In this document: piece by piece, positions 26,465 through 36,042 of the stretch
Layout of the letters: every line of letters starts with the position of its first letter
Position numbering within the stretch: the first letter of the stretch is position 1
Assembly (NCBI GenBank): GCA_050247435.1
Contig: JBFWUF010000017.1
Span: 62,001 to 126,000, forward strand
DNA length: 64,000 nt
Direction: 5' to 3'
From: JAJVID01 sp050247435
Lineage (GTDB): Bacteria > Acidobacteriota > Blastocatellia > RBC074
Position numbers and translations under genes: made by a program
The notes under the pieces: model-generated
Told to the model about the DNA's origin: nothing
What the model saw: the letters and a program-made list of their open reading frames with translations, nothing else
The model's database searches: none

Positions 26465-27886
26465 TCACTCGAACTTGTATGCCCGCTTCGCCAGCCTGTA
26501 AGCCGCGTCGTGAATCATTTCCTCGGCATCGTCCATACCAACAATTCCCCGCACGACCAGGCCCGCGATCCAATTCGCGTCAACTCGCCGCGCCAGATCG
26601 TGCCGCGCCGGGATTGACGGGAACGCGCGCGTGTCGTCGTTGAAGCCGGCGGTGTTGTACAAACCGGCGGTTTCCATCGCCTGATCGCGGAACCGGCGCA
26701 TCCCGTTCAAGCTGTCGTTGAACCACCAGGGCGGACCGAGCTTCACCGCCGGATAATGCCCGGCAATCGGCGCAAGCTCGCGCGAATATGTTGTCTCGTC
26801 GAGCGTGAACAGGATCAGCGTCAATCGCGCGTCGCTGCCGTATTTGTCGAGCAACGGCTTCAAGCCACGCGTGTAATCAACCTGAACCGGGATGTCGCAG
26901 CCTTTGTCGAAACCGAACCGCTCGAAGATATGCGGATTATGATTGCGGTAAGAGCCGGGATGAAATTGCATCACCAGTCCGTCTTCCGTGCTCATCCGCG
27001 CCATCTGCAAAAGCATGTGGCCGGTGAATCGCGTGGCGTCATCTTCGCTGGCCGAACCTTTCAACGCGCGTTGGAAAATCGCTTCGGCCTCTTCGTCTGT
27101 GAGCTTGCACGTGAGCGGCGTCAGCGCGGCGTGATCAGTGGCCGTCGCGCCCATTGATTTGAAAAACGCGCGGCGATTCTCCAACGCTTCGATCAACCGT
27201 TTACAGCTTGTGATTTCAAATCCGCAGATCTCGCCCAATGCCGCAAGGTTTTCTCGCCAATCGGGCCGGTCAATATTCACCACGCCATCCGGACGAAACG
27301 TCGGAACGATCCGCCCCTTCCAGCCTGACTCTCTGATCGCTTTGTGATGAATTAAAGCATCGTGCGCGGCGTCGGTCGTAGCCAACACTTCAATGTTGAA
27401 CCGCTCGAACATCCGCCGCGGGCGGAATTCCGGCTTCGTCAAACAATCAGCAATCTGATCGTAAATTCTCTGCGCCGCCTCGCCGCTCAGCTTTTCGCTC
27501 ACGCCGAAAACGTCACTCAACTCGTGCGCGAGCCACATTCCGGTTGGCGTACCGCGAAACAGATAGAAGTTTTCAGAGAAGATTTGCCATATTTTGCGGT
27601 GATCGCTTTCGACCGGGCCGCCGTCAACACGCGGAACGCCAAGCGATTCCATCGAGATGCCCTGCGAATAGAGCATCCGAAAAATGTAGTGATCGGGTAT
27701 CAGCAACAGGTCGGCGGGCGAGCCGAAGTCGTAATCTGGATCGGCGAACATGCGCGGGTCAACGTGGCCGTGAGGGCAGACAAGCGGTTTATCAGCGACT
27801 TGTTTGTAGAGATGCAGCGCGATCTTTTTCTGCTTCGGGTCGGGATCGAGGTAACGGTCTTCGGGCAGTGTGATTTTTTCTGACAC
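26465..27886 (-). CDS. uxaC: Glucuronate (uronate) isomerase
   Basis: A 473-residue enzyme converting D-glucuronate to D-fructuronate, or D-galacturonate to D-tagaturonate, the first step of hexuronate use. Family motifs seen are 'CPHGHVDPRMFADPDYDF' near the N-terminus (the metal-binding HxH region), 'DHYIFRMLYSQGISME', 'VLATTDAAHDALIHH', 'RIVPTFRPDGVVNID', 'QFHPGSYRNHNP' and 'YPAVKLGPPWWFNDSLNGM'. It lies with an enolase-superfamily protein and an organic-anion carrier on the same strand, which supports a sugar-acid pathway. No other uronate genes are in the window. Confidence 0.94.
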   Translation of the reverse strand: MSEKITLPEDRYLDPDPKQKKIALHLYKQVADKPLVCPHGHVDPRMFADPDYDFGSPADLLLIPDHYIFRMLYSQGISMESLGVPRVDGGPVESDHRKIWQIFSENFYLFRGTPTGMWLAHELSDVFGVSEKLSGEAAQRIYDQIADCLTKPEFRPRRMFERFNIEVLATTDAAHDALIHHKAIRESGWKGRIVPTFRPDGVVNIDRPDWRENLAALGEICGFEITSCKRLIEALENRRAFFKSMGATATDHAALTPLTCKLTDEEAEAIFQRALKGSASEDDATRFTGHMLLQMARMSTEDGLVMQFHPGSYRNHNPHIFERFGFDKGCDIPVQVDYTRGLKPLLDKYGSDARLTLILFTLDETTYSRELAPIAGHYPAVKLGPPWWFNDSLNGMRRFRDQAMETAGLYNTAGFNDDTRAFPSIPARHDLARRVDANWIAGLVVRGIVGMDDAEEMIHDAAYRLAKRAYKFE

Positions 27887-27911
27887 TTTGCGCTCCTTAA
27901 AAAAGAAAATA

Positions 27912-27972
27912 GACAGGATTGATAGTGATTCACCGGATGATTTTCCATCCTGTAAATCTTGTCAATCCTGTC
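27912..27972. repeat. Short inverted repeat with GACAGGATTGA arms
   Basis: GACAGGATTGA (27912-27922) and TCAATCCTGTC (27962-27972) with weaker pairing inside (GGATG / CATCC). It lies just upstream of uxaC and may fall in its leader. The same GACAGGATTGA module forms the inner stem of the repeat at 56035-56203. Confidence 0.7.
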
Positions 27973-28021
27973 CAGCTTGAACCGGATTGAGCCGAAGGCC
28001 ATTCTATGCCGGTATGAGGTT

Positions 28022-28252
28022 ATGAAACAGATAAGCGTCGTTGATCTTCAATCAGATGTCGCATCTTGGATCAGACAGGCTGCGGTCGAGAAGCAGATTG
28101 TGATCACGGATCAGGGAAAGCCCGTCGCCGCGCTCGTTCCATTTTTGCCGTCAGAGCCAGCCAAGCCACTGCCGAACCGCGAAGAACGCATCAACCAACG
28201 TCCTTTCATCTCTATTGACTCAGCGGATTACATCTCTGAAATGCGGGATTGA
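28022..28252 (+). CDS. Phd/YefM-type antitoxin without adjacent toxin
   Basis: A 76-residue protein starting MKQISVVDLQSDVASWIRQA, then 'VEKQIVITDQGKPVAALVPF'. This is the N-terminal DNA-binding and dimer fold of prevent-host-death antitoxins. The C-terminal tail (ISIDSADYISEMRD) is the usual toxin-binding region. No PIN or Doc toxin follows: the next gene is convergent and ends four bases away. It may be an orphan that controls a distant toxin, or a relic. Confidence 0.82.
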   Translation: MKQISVVDLQSDVASWIRQAAVEKQIVITDQGKPVAALVPFLPSEPAKPLPNREERINQRPFISIDSADYISEMRD

Positions 28253-28255
28253 GCG

Positions 28256-29512
28256 CTAGGCGGAAACCGCTGTCGCTCTCTTCACAAACGCCGGATCGAA
28301 CTTAATTCCCAACCCCGGCCCCGAAGGAATTTTCATCACGCCATTTTCGCTCTTCAATGACGAAGTTTCGCAAGTTACCGGCGTTGTGGCGCCATCGCCC
28401 TTGTATTCCTGATGCGGCCCGCAATTCGGCACGCACGAGGCGAAGTGGGCGATGTAGAGATAACCAAGCCCGCCGCCCGACATGTGCGCCGTGCATTCCA
28501 TCCCGGCTCCGGCTGCCATCCGCGCGACTTTCACTGAACGGATCAGACCGCCGAAGTAGAGCAGGTCGGGCTGAACGACCTGCACGCAGCCCGTTTCGAT
28601 CATCCAACGGAAACGGCGCATGCTGCTTTCCTGCTCGCCGCCCGCGATTGGGATCGTGAGCGCGTCGGCGATCCGCTTCGTCTCGTCGTAATAATCGAAC
28701 GGCACAGGCTCTTCAAAGAAACGATGTTTGTACTCTTCCATCATCCTGCCGATCTTGATTGACATCGGGATGTCGTAAGAGCCGTTGGCGTCGGCGTATA
28801 TCGTCATCCCGTCGCCGAACGTCCTGCGCGTCAGCGGGATCAGCGCCTGATCGCGTTTTGTCGAAGCGTCGTCGTAACGCATCCGCGCGCCCAATCGAAA
28901 CTTGATCGCCTTCGCGCCGGTCTCGGCGACGATCTTTTTCAGGTAATCAATCTCGGCTTCGGGCGAATTGCCGCGATTGCCGCTGGCGCGGTAAACAGCG
29001 ATCTCTTTCCGCACGACTCCGCCGAACAATTCGCCTATGGGCTTGTTCGCGACCTTGCCGAGCAGATCGAGCACCGCGACTTCGAGCGAAGCCACCGAAA
29101 CCCAGAACGGCAGTCCCTGCCACTTGTAGTTCGAATCTTTCTGGTAGACGCCGTGGATCAGCTCTTCCAGATTGCGCGCGTCCTTGCCAATGAAATAAGG
29201 CGCGACACGTTTGAGGAAGATCGGGTAGGTCGTGGCCATGACCGAATCGTGCGCGGCAGCCAGGCCTTCCGCGCCGTCGGCTGAACGAACTCGCACAAGA
29301 TAGTGTTTGCCGTTTTGCAGCAATTCAATCGAAGCGATCTTCACTGGCTCTTTGATGAAATCGGTTTTGAGCACGGGCGCGGCCCAGACCTTGTCAATCT
29401 TCGCGGCAAGCGCGCTGGTTTTATCGGCAGCCGATGATGATCGCTGCGGCATGAGATTCGTTGCGCCGATCGCGGCGGCGGTCTTCAGAAAATCACGGCG
29501 ATTGTTTTTCAT
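28256..29512 (-). CDS. Tat-exported enolase-superfamily (mandelate racemase/muconate lactonising) protein
   Basis: A 418-residue protein. The start is placed at 29512, where the product opens with a twin-arginine signal (MKNNRRDFLKTAAAIGATNL); the longer frame upstream overlaps the transporter gene and is rejected. The capping domain is followed by the barrel with 'GAKAIKFRLGARM' (KxR-type catalytic region), 'IYADANGSYD' and 'RFFEEPVPFDYYDE' (metal ligands), and 'IPIAGGEQESSMRRFRWMIE'. This matches acid-sugar dehydratases. It probably acts on a sugar acid; export by Tat is unusual for this group. It is flanked by uxaC and an SLC13 carrier. Confidence 0.87.
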   Translation of the reverse strand: MKNNRRDFLKTAAAIGATNLMPQRSSSAADKTSALAAKIDKVWAAPVLKTDFIKEPVKIASIELLQNGKHYLVRVRSADGAEGLAAAHDSVMATTYPIFLKRVAPYFIGKDARNLEELIHGVYQKDSNYKWQGLPFWVSVASLEVAVLDLLGKVANKPIGELFGGVVRKEIAVYRASGNRGNSPEAEIDYLKKIVAETGAKAIKFRLGARMRYDDASTKRDQALIPLTRRTFGDGMTIYADANGSYDIPMSIKIGRMMEEYKHRFFEEPVPFDYYDETKRIADALTIPIAGGEQESSMRRFRWMIETGCVQVVQPDLLYFGGLIRSVKVARMAAGAGMECTAHMSGGGLGYLYIAHFASCVPNCGPHQEYKGDGATTPVTCETSSLKSENGVMKIPSGPGLGIKFDPAFVKRATAVSA

Positions 29513-29541
29513 CTTCAGACTCCTTGTGATTATTTTTTGTT

Positions 29542-31038
29542 CTACCACAACCCTAAAACTTTCCACCAAGCGAAACCGGCCACAGTCCAAATCAAAATGT
29601 TCACGACCGACGCGATAAATCCCAACTGCCACCAATCGCGCTGGCTGACGTAACCCGCGCCGAAATAGATCGGCCCTGTCGTCGTGCCGTAATGCGTCAG
29701 CGACGCGCTCAGGTTTGAGAATGCGGTCAGCGCAAGCACGGCCAGGAACGGCGGCGCGCCTGCGGCGAGAACGACCGTTAAAAATGGGATGAACATCGCG
29801 GTGACGTGCGTGGTGATGCTGGCGAAAGCATAATGCGCGTAAAAATAGACCAGCAGCAGCAGCAGCAGCGCCGCCCACCATCGCCAGCCTGAAGTAAAAC
29901 CCGCCGCCGATTCAGCGAATTTTCTGGTGATGCCCGATTCGCCCAACGCCTTCCCCATCATCAGCAATCCGCCGTACCAGACGAACACATCCCATCCGCT
30001 ATGCTCGCCGACGATGTCGTCCCAGACGATGACTCCGGCGAGCAACAGCACGGCGACGCCGATGAGCGCGACGACGGCGTAATCAAACCCGTGCCAATCT
30101 TTCGTTATCCACAACGCGGAGACGAGAACGAAAACGGTGAGCATGACCTTCTCGCCGGATGTCAATCGTCCCAGCCTCGCAAGCTCTTCACCGGCCATCT
30201 TCGCGGCTTCGGGCGTGTGTTTGATCTCAGGCGGAAACAATCGGAAGACCACGAGCGGCGCGACGATGAGCGACAACAGCGCGGGCGCAATCGTGGTTAG
30301 CGCCCACAACCGGTAGCTCAATTCGATCCCGGTGACCTGTTTGGCGAATTGCGCGATCATCGGGTTCGAGGCGGCGCTTGTCAAAAACATCGCGCAGATG
30401 ACGACTTCGGATTGATAAAGCATCGCCATCAGGTAAGCGCCAAGCCGCCGCGCCGTCTCGCCGGGCCTTGAATCGAAGGCCTCGGAGACGCTTGTCGCAA
30501 TCGGAAGAATGATCCCGCCGCATCGCGCCGTGGTTGATGGAATAACCGCGGCGAGCAAGGCTCCAGTCGCGACCAGCGCGTAGCTCAAGCCCAGCGCGTG
30601 TCTGCCGATTGCGCGGATGAAGAGGAACGCGATGCGGTGGCCCAGCCCTGTTTTGACCATTCCGCGCGAAAGGAAGAACGCGGCCAACACCAACCAGACG
30701 GTGGAATCCGCGTAACCCGACAACGCCTGGTTGATCGGCGCCGCGCGGGTCGCAATGAGCGTAACCACGCCGATCATCACCATCGCGCCGAACGGCAGCG
30801 GGCGCAGAATCGAGCCGATGATTGTCGCGATGAATATCGCCAGCAATCGCCACGATTGAGGAGTGACGCCTTCCGGATGAGGCGAGAGCGCAATGACAAA
30901 ACCCGCGATCAAAACGACCGCCCACCGCGCCACGAAGATTTTCCGGGCCAAAACCGGGTTGGAGCTGGCGATTGCAGTATCAGCGTTTTTCTCGGCGATA
31001 GTTTGCATTGACGGCGATTCGTCCGAACCGGCTTTCAT
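29542..31038 (-). CDS. SLC13/DASS-family anion transporter
   Basis: A 498-residue, multi-helix membrane protein of the divalent-anion:sodium symporter family. Seen: 'MVMIGVVTLIATRAAPINQA', 'STVWLVLAAFFLSRGMVKTG', 'LLAAVIPSTTARCGGIILPI' (the SNT-like substrate and sodium motif of one half) and 'LTAFSNLSASLTHYGTTTGP' (the corresponding motif of the second half). It would import dicarboxylates, tartrate-like acids or sulfate. Its ATG overlaps the YjbR gene stop by four bases. Placed beside two sugar-acid enzymes, it is a reasonable candidate for their substrate uptake. Confidence 0.88.
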   Translation of the reverse strand: MKAGSDESPSMQTIAEKNADTAIASSNPVLARKIFVARWAVVLIAGFVIALSPHPEGVTPQSWRLLAIFIATIIGSILRPLPFGAMVMIGVVTLIATRAAPINQALSGYADSTVWLVLAAFFLSRGMVKTGLGHRIAFLFIRAIGRHALGLSYALVATGALLAAVIPSTTARCGGIILPIATSVSEAFDSRPGETARRLGAYLMAMLYQSEVVICAMFLTSAASNPMIAQFAKQVTGIELSYRLWALTTIAPALLSLIVAPLVVFRLFPPEIKHTPEAAKMAGEELARLGRLTSGEKVMLTVFVLVSALWITKDWHGFDYAVVALIGVAVLLLAGVIVWDDIVGEHSGWDVFVWYGGLLMMGKALGESGITRKFAESAAGFTSGWRWWAALLLLLLVYFYAHYAFASITTHVTAMFIPFLTVVLAAGAPPFLAVLALTAFSNLSASLTHYGTTTGPIYFGAGYVSQRDWWQLGFIASVVNILIWTVAGFAWWKVLGLW

Positions 31039-31400
31039 CCTTTCCGATCATCGAGGGCGGCATGCATTTTTTTGGGCGCGATCAGCAGCCAGGATTGGCG
31101 CAAGTGCGAAGCGAGTTCATTGTCGTCAACGCGATCCAGAATAATTCCTACCCATCCGCGCACGCCGACATAGGGCGGTTTGAAAAACTTCTCCGGGTCA
31201 GCTTCGATCAATGCGGATTGCGCGCCGAGCGGAGCCGGGAGCCAGACGGCGATCCGCCCGTCGTTGTGATGGTTGTTGGCGAACATCGCAAATACTTTCT
31301 TGCGCACGAAGAAAGTCGGTTCGCCGTGAGAGAGCTTTTCCGTCGCTTCGGGCAGCGAAAGACAAAAGCGCCTGACTCGTTCGAGATGATCCTTGCTCAT
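31035..31400 (-). CDS. MmcQ/YjbR family protein
   Basis: A 121-residue protein with the CyaY-like double-wing fold of the MmcQ/YjbR group. Motifs seen are 'RVRRFCLSLPEATEKLSHGE', 'TFFVRKKVFAMFANNHH', 'PPYVGVRGWVGIILDR' and 'LRQSWLLIAPKK'. Members are often annotated as DNA-binding, but their function is unsettled. Translational overlap with the anion transporter suggests the two are expressed together. Confidence 0.9.
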   Translation of the reverse strand: MSKDHLERVRRFCLSLPEATEKLSHGEPTFFVRKKVFAMFANNHHNDGRIAVWLPAPLGAQSALIEADPEKFFKPPYVGVRGWVGIILDRVDDNELASHLRQSWLLIAPKKMHAALDDRKG

Positions 31401-31527
31401 AAAAATTCTCCGGAAAGCTTGGCGATTGTCTTTGTGATGGAAACCAAAGACAAGTCGCGTAAAAAAATATGAGGGGGGCCGATTGCAGCCCCCCTCACTT
31501 TTGTTATCCCTGATTTGAGATTTGAGA

Positions 31528-32433
31528 TTACAACGCTTCAGCGCCGCTGACGACTTCGATGATTTCGCGCGTGATCTTGGCCTGGCGCACGCGGTTCATC
31601 ACCAGCGTCAGTTTATCAATCACCTCGCCGGCGTTCTTCGAGGCCGAATCCATCGCGGTCATACGCGATCCCAGCTCCGACGCCACCGATTCGAGCAGCG
31701 CGTGATAGACCTGATTCTCGATCAGCTTCGGCAACAACTCACCGAATATCTCTTCCGCCGGTTGTTCGTAGATGTAATCCACAAGAGTTCCTGGCTGCGT
31801 CTCTGGCTGCGTGGCTCCTTCATCTTCGATGTGGCCGACCGGCAGCAACTGCTCCACGACCGGGCGCTGCGAGAGCGCCGATTTGAATTCGTTGTAAAGC
31901 AGGTAGACACGGCCAACCTGGCTCTCATTGGATTTGAAATCCTCGATCAACCCGCGAGCGATCATGGCGGCGTCAGCAGCGTTGACCTTGCCAGTGCCAG
32001 TGACACCAATGTGTTCGCGGCGAACCTTGACGGGGCGGCGGCGGAAGAAGTCGTAACCTTTGCGCCCGATCAATACAAGCTCGACCTCCTTGTCCGTGTT
32101 GTTCTTCAGGAACTCCTGTGCGGCTTTGATGAGGTTGGTGTTGAAGCCGCCGCACAAACCTTTGTCGGCGGTAATCAACGCGAGGATCACGCGTTCGCGG
32201 AGAGTTTCGCCATCAGGCGGATAGCCGATAAGCAGCGGGTCTTTGTAATCCGGCGCGCGGCGGGCCGCGTCGCCCAGAATCTGCATCACCTTTTGCGTGT
32301 AGGGGCGCGCGGCGGTCACGCGCTCCTGCGCGCGGCGCAGCCTGGCCGCGGCGACCATCTTCATCGCCTTCGTGATCTGCCGCATGTTTTTGACGGCGCG
32401 AACCCGCCGTCTGAGGTCTTGTAGGTTGGGCAT
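31528..32433 (-). CDS. atpG: ATP synthase gamma subunit
   Basis: A 301-residue central-stalk subunit of F1. The start is at ATG 32433 (MPNLQDLRRRVRAVKNMRQI); 24 codons of upstream open frame read through a palindromic repeat and are rejected. The signature 'KMVAAARLRRAQ', 'LALITADKGLCGGFNTN' and the C-terminal helix 'SKNAGEVIDKLTLVMNRVRQ' then 'AKITREIIEVVSGAEAL' are typical. It follows atpA across a hairpin gap. In most bacteria atpD and atpC follow; here an unrelated gene does. Confidence 0.95.
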   Translation of the reverse strand: MPNLQDLRRRVRAVKNMRQITKAMKMVAAARLRRAQERVTAARPYTQKVMQILGDAARRAPDYKDPLLIGYPPDGETLRERVILALITADKGLCGGFNTNLIKAAQEFLKNNTDKEVELVLIGRKGYDFFRRRPVKVRREHIGVTGTGKVNAADAAMIARGLIEDFKSNESQVGRVYLLYNEFKSALSQRPVVEQLLPVGHIEDEGATQPETQPGTLVDYIYEQPAEEIFGELLPKLIENQVYHALLESVASELGSRMTAMDSASKNAGEVIDKLTLVMNRVRQAKITREIIEVVSGAEAL

Positions 32434-32439
32434 AGTTTG

Positions 32440-32520
32440 ATTGCGGATTGCGGATCGCGGATTGTGGATTGCGGATTGCGCGCCCTGTAAATCCGCAATC
32501 CGCAATCCACAATCCGCAAT
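32440..32520. repeat. Inverted repeat of GCGGATT units between atpA and atpG
   Basis: The left arm 32440-32470 pairs with 32490-32520 at 28 of 31 positions. Both arms are built from near-tandem copies of ATTGCGGATT. It fills nearly all of the 90-base spacer between the two subunit genes. Confidence 0.88.
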
Positions 32521-32523
32521 CGG

Positions 32524-34056
<1,533 letters not shown>

Positions 34057-34069
34057 ATTCTCTCCAGGT

Positions 34070-34148
34070 GTGAGGTTTCAGGTGTGAGGTTTCAGGTTTC
34101 AGGCGTCAGTTCGTGAGACAACCTGAAACCTCACACCTGAAACCTCAC
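34070..34148. repeat. Perfect 29-bp inverted repeat between atpH and atpA
   Basis: Left arm 34070-34098 (starts GTGAGGTTTCAGGTGTGAGG) and right arm 34120-34148 are exact complements around a 21-base loop. Within each arm GTGAGGTTTCAG is repeated. The right end touches the last base of the atpH stop codon. It fills the whole spacer and would form in the operon mRNA just before the atpA ribosome site. Confidence 0.93.
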
Positions 34149-34693
34149 TAGCTTGCGGTCATCAATCTCTGTTTCATCTGCGCCAGTTGATTTTTGATTG
34201 AGCCGTCGTAAACCAGACTGCCGATGCGCGTGACGACGCCCCCGATGATTGCGGGGTCGGTTCGGAATTGCAGCCGCACGTCCTTGCCGGTCGCGGCTTT
34301 CAACTGGCTTTGCAATGTTGATTTTTCCTGTTCGCTGATTTCGCGCGCGGTCGTGATCTCAGCCGATACGATGTTCGTGCGAGCGTCGAGTTCGCGCGAG
34401 AGCGCCCGCAGCATCTGATCCAGGTCGTGCAAACGCGAATTGTTCAGCAGAAGCTGCAGGAAGTTCGCGGTTGTCGGGCGGGGGCTGATCCGCGCGATCA
34501 GTTCATTCAGCACGGCGCGTTTACGTTCGGTCGCGATCACCGGGCTGGCGAACACATCCCGCAACTGCGGATGCTCAGACATCATCCGCGCAAAGCCGCT
34601 CAGTTCGTTCACGACCTCTTTCGTCTCGCGGCGCTCGATAATCACATCGGCCAGCGCGCGCGCATAACGATTGGCAATTGTGGTTACGCTCAT
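34148..34693 (-). CDS. atpH: ATP synthase delta subunit
   Basis: A 181-residue subunit that links the peripheral stalk to the top of alpha. ATG 34693 gives MSVTTIANRYARALADVIIE, the usual family start; the open frame before it runs into repeat sequence. Typical segments are 'LQLLLNNSRLHDLDQMLRAL' and, near the C-terminus, 'TDPAIIGGVVTRIGSLVYDG'. The length is normal. Confidence 0.94.
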   Translation of the reverse strand: MSVTTIANRYARALADVIIERRETKEVVNELSGFARMMSEHPQLRDVFASPVIATERKRAVLNELIARISPRPTTANFLQLLLNNSRLHDLDQMLRALSRELDARTNIVSAEITTAREISEQEKSTLQSQLKAATGKDVRLQFRTDPAIIGGVVTRIGSLVYDGSIKNQLAQMKQRLMTAS

Positions 34694-34695
34694 AA

Positions 34696-34757
34696 TTTGG
34701 TGGTTGGCGGTTGGTGGTTGGTGGTTGGAATAATCCTCAATCAACCATTAACCAACC
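34696..34757. repeat. Degenerate GGTGGTTGG inverted repeat between atpF and atpH
   Basis: Four or five near-tandem TGGTTGG units lie at about 34696-34728, with partial complements (CAACCATTAACCAACC) at about 34742-34757. The stem is imperfect. The units resemble the arms of the repeats at 52266 and 53531. Confidence 0.6.
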
Positions 34758-35326
34758 TATTTCGCGTTGCTCATCTGATCGCCCACACGCTGAACCAGCT
34801 TGGCGTCATCGGCGGGCGTCATCTCGCGGCGGATCATCTGTTCCGCCAGATCAACAGCTTTCGTGGCGGCGAATTCGCGAAGATCGGCCATCGCCACCTG
34901 CTTCGCTGATTCGATCTCGCGTCCGGCCATCTCACGAACTTTTTCAATATCCTTCTTCGCTTCCGCCTCCATCCGCTCGCGTTCGGCGGCAGCTTCGCGT
35001 TCGGACTGGGTTTTGATCCCGGCCACCTCGGCGTCCAGGCGGTTGAGCCTGGCGTCAAGCTCCGCCATCTTCTCCGTGGCCGCCTGCTTCTCGCGCGCCG
35101 CCTTGTCCAGCGTCTCGCGCACACTGGCCAGACGTTGATTGAAAAATTCGCGCATCGGCTTGCGCAACAGCAGATATAAAAGCGCCAGGAATAAGATCAG
35201 GTTGACCAGCTTCGCGAAGCCCGTCGGCGAAGTCCAGAAACTGCTCGACAACAACAATGGATAGAGTTTGGCGGCGAATGTGGGAACGAAAAGCGCGAAC
35301 GAGCAGTGTTTATTTGTTTCGGTCAT
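34757..35326 (-). CDS. atpF: ATP synthase b subunit
   Basis: A 189-residue peripheral-stalk subunit. Start at ATG 35326 (MTETNKHCSFALF...) in preference to the TTG at 35338. The N-terminal membrane segment is 'LVNLILFLALLYLLLRKPMR' (about 40-60), followed by 'EFFNQRLASVRETLDKAARE' and a long charged coiled coil of the kind that dimerises. It lies immediately after atpF', with nine bases between. Having both b and b' genes suggests a heterodimeric stalk, as in phototrophs and some other phyla. Confidence 0.92.
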   Translation of the reverse strand: MTETNKHCSFALFVPTFAAKLYPLLLSSSFWTSPTGFAKLVNLILFLALLYLLLRKPMREFFNQRLASVRETLDKAAREKQAATEKMAELDARLNRLDAEVAGIKTQSEREAAAERERMEAEAKKDIEKVREMAGREIESAKQVAMADLREFAATKAVDLAEQMIRREMTPADDAKLVQRVGDQMSNAK

Positions 35327-35334
35327 AGGGCTTC

Positions 35335-35820
35335 TCAATCTCCTCCCGCGCTGACCGGGCGGCGCAGAATTTGAGAAGAGATGGTCGCGGCCATCGCGCG
35401 GGCTTCATTTTCAAGATTCTGTGACGCCCGCTCCGCCTGCTTTGCGATCTCCTGTTTCGCGGCGTCAATCTGCGCTGACGTTTCGGTCTTCACCTCGGCG
35501 ATCATCCGCTGACGCGCAAGCGCCGCCTCACGACGCGCTGCTTCGTTATGCTGGTATGCTTCACTGCGCGCCTCGCGCAACTGTGATTCATAACGCTTCA
35601 GCCGCTCCTCGTATTCGACCAACATCTGTCGAGCTTCGCCGATCCGCCCGGCTCCCAAACGCTCGCGCTCGTTCAGAACCTGATTGATGGGCTTATAGAG
35701 CGTGTGATTGAGGATGTAGATCAGCAAAAGAATGGAGATGAAAATAAATAGAAACGATCCGTCAACGCTCAGAACGCTTTCAGCAAGGGCTAATCCTAAA
35801 ATTGGGATTGTCACGGCCAC
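35335..35820 (-). CDS. atpF': ATP synthase b' subunit
   Basis: A 161-residue second b-type subunit, starting at GTG 35820 with a GGAG site ten bases upstream. The membrane helix is 'FLFIFISILLLIYILNHTLY' (about 23-42), then 'KPINQVLNERERLGAGRIGE' and a coiled coil to about 145. It is the first gene of the atp run, with no atpB or atpE upstream; those must be encoded elsewhere. Confidence 0.9.
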   Translation of the reverse strand: MAVTIPILGLALAESVLSVDGSFLFIFISILLLIYILNHTLYKPINQVLNERERLGAGRIGEARQMLVEYEERLKRYESQLREARSEAYQHNEAARREAALARQRMIAEVKTETSAQIDAAKQEIAKQAERASQNLENEARAMAATISSQILRRPVSAGGD

Positions 35821-35906
35821 AGTCAGTCACTCCTCTCTTCTCAAGAGTTCAAACAGCGCCACACAGTCAAATATGGTAGTAAAAACTGCTTGTTAGTTAA
35901 GCCGAG

Positions 35907-35936
35907 ATAATTAGCACATCATTTCACAAGCTGTCA
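35907..35936 (-). promoter_or_regulatory. Sigma-70-type promoter for the atp genes
   Basis: On the minus strand TTGACA (35931-35936) and TAATTA (35907-35912) are separated by 18 bases. Transcription would start near 35899, leaving a leader of about 80 bases before atpF'. The -35 box is a perfect consensus. It is the only good candidate in the 220-base gap between the histidine kinase and atp genes. Confidence 0.6.
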
Positions 35937-36042
35937 ATCTGGGAATCTGTAAGCAGGCTTTTTGTAAAAGTAATTTGGCCCGCGGCCGGGAAATTCCGAC
36001 ATCGTCTCATCAGAGCTGGGGAATAAGCTGTCTCCGTCTTCA

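Noticed and set aside
29513..29881. Upstream extension of the enolase-superfamily gene
   Set aside because: It lies antiparallel in frame sense to nothing useful, overlaps the transporter coding region on the same strand and hides the Tat signal that starts at 29512.
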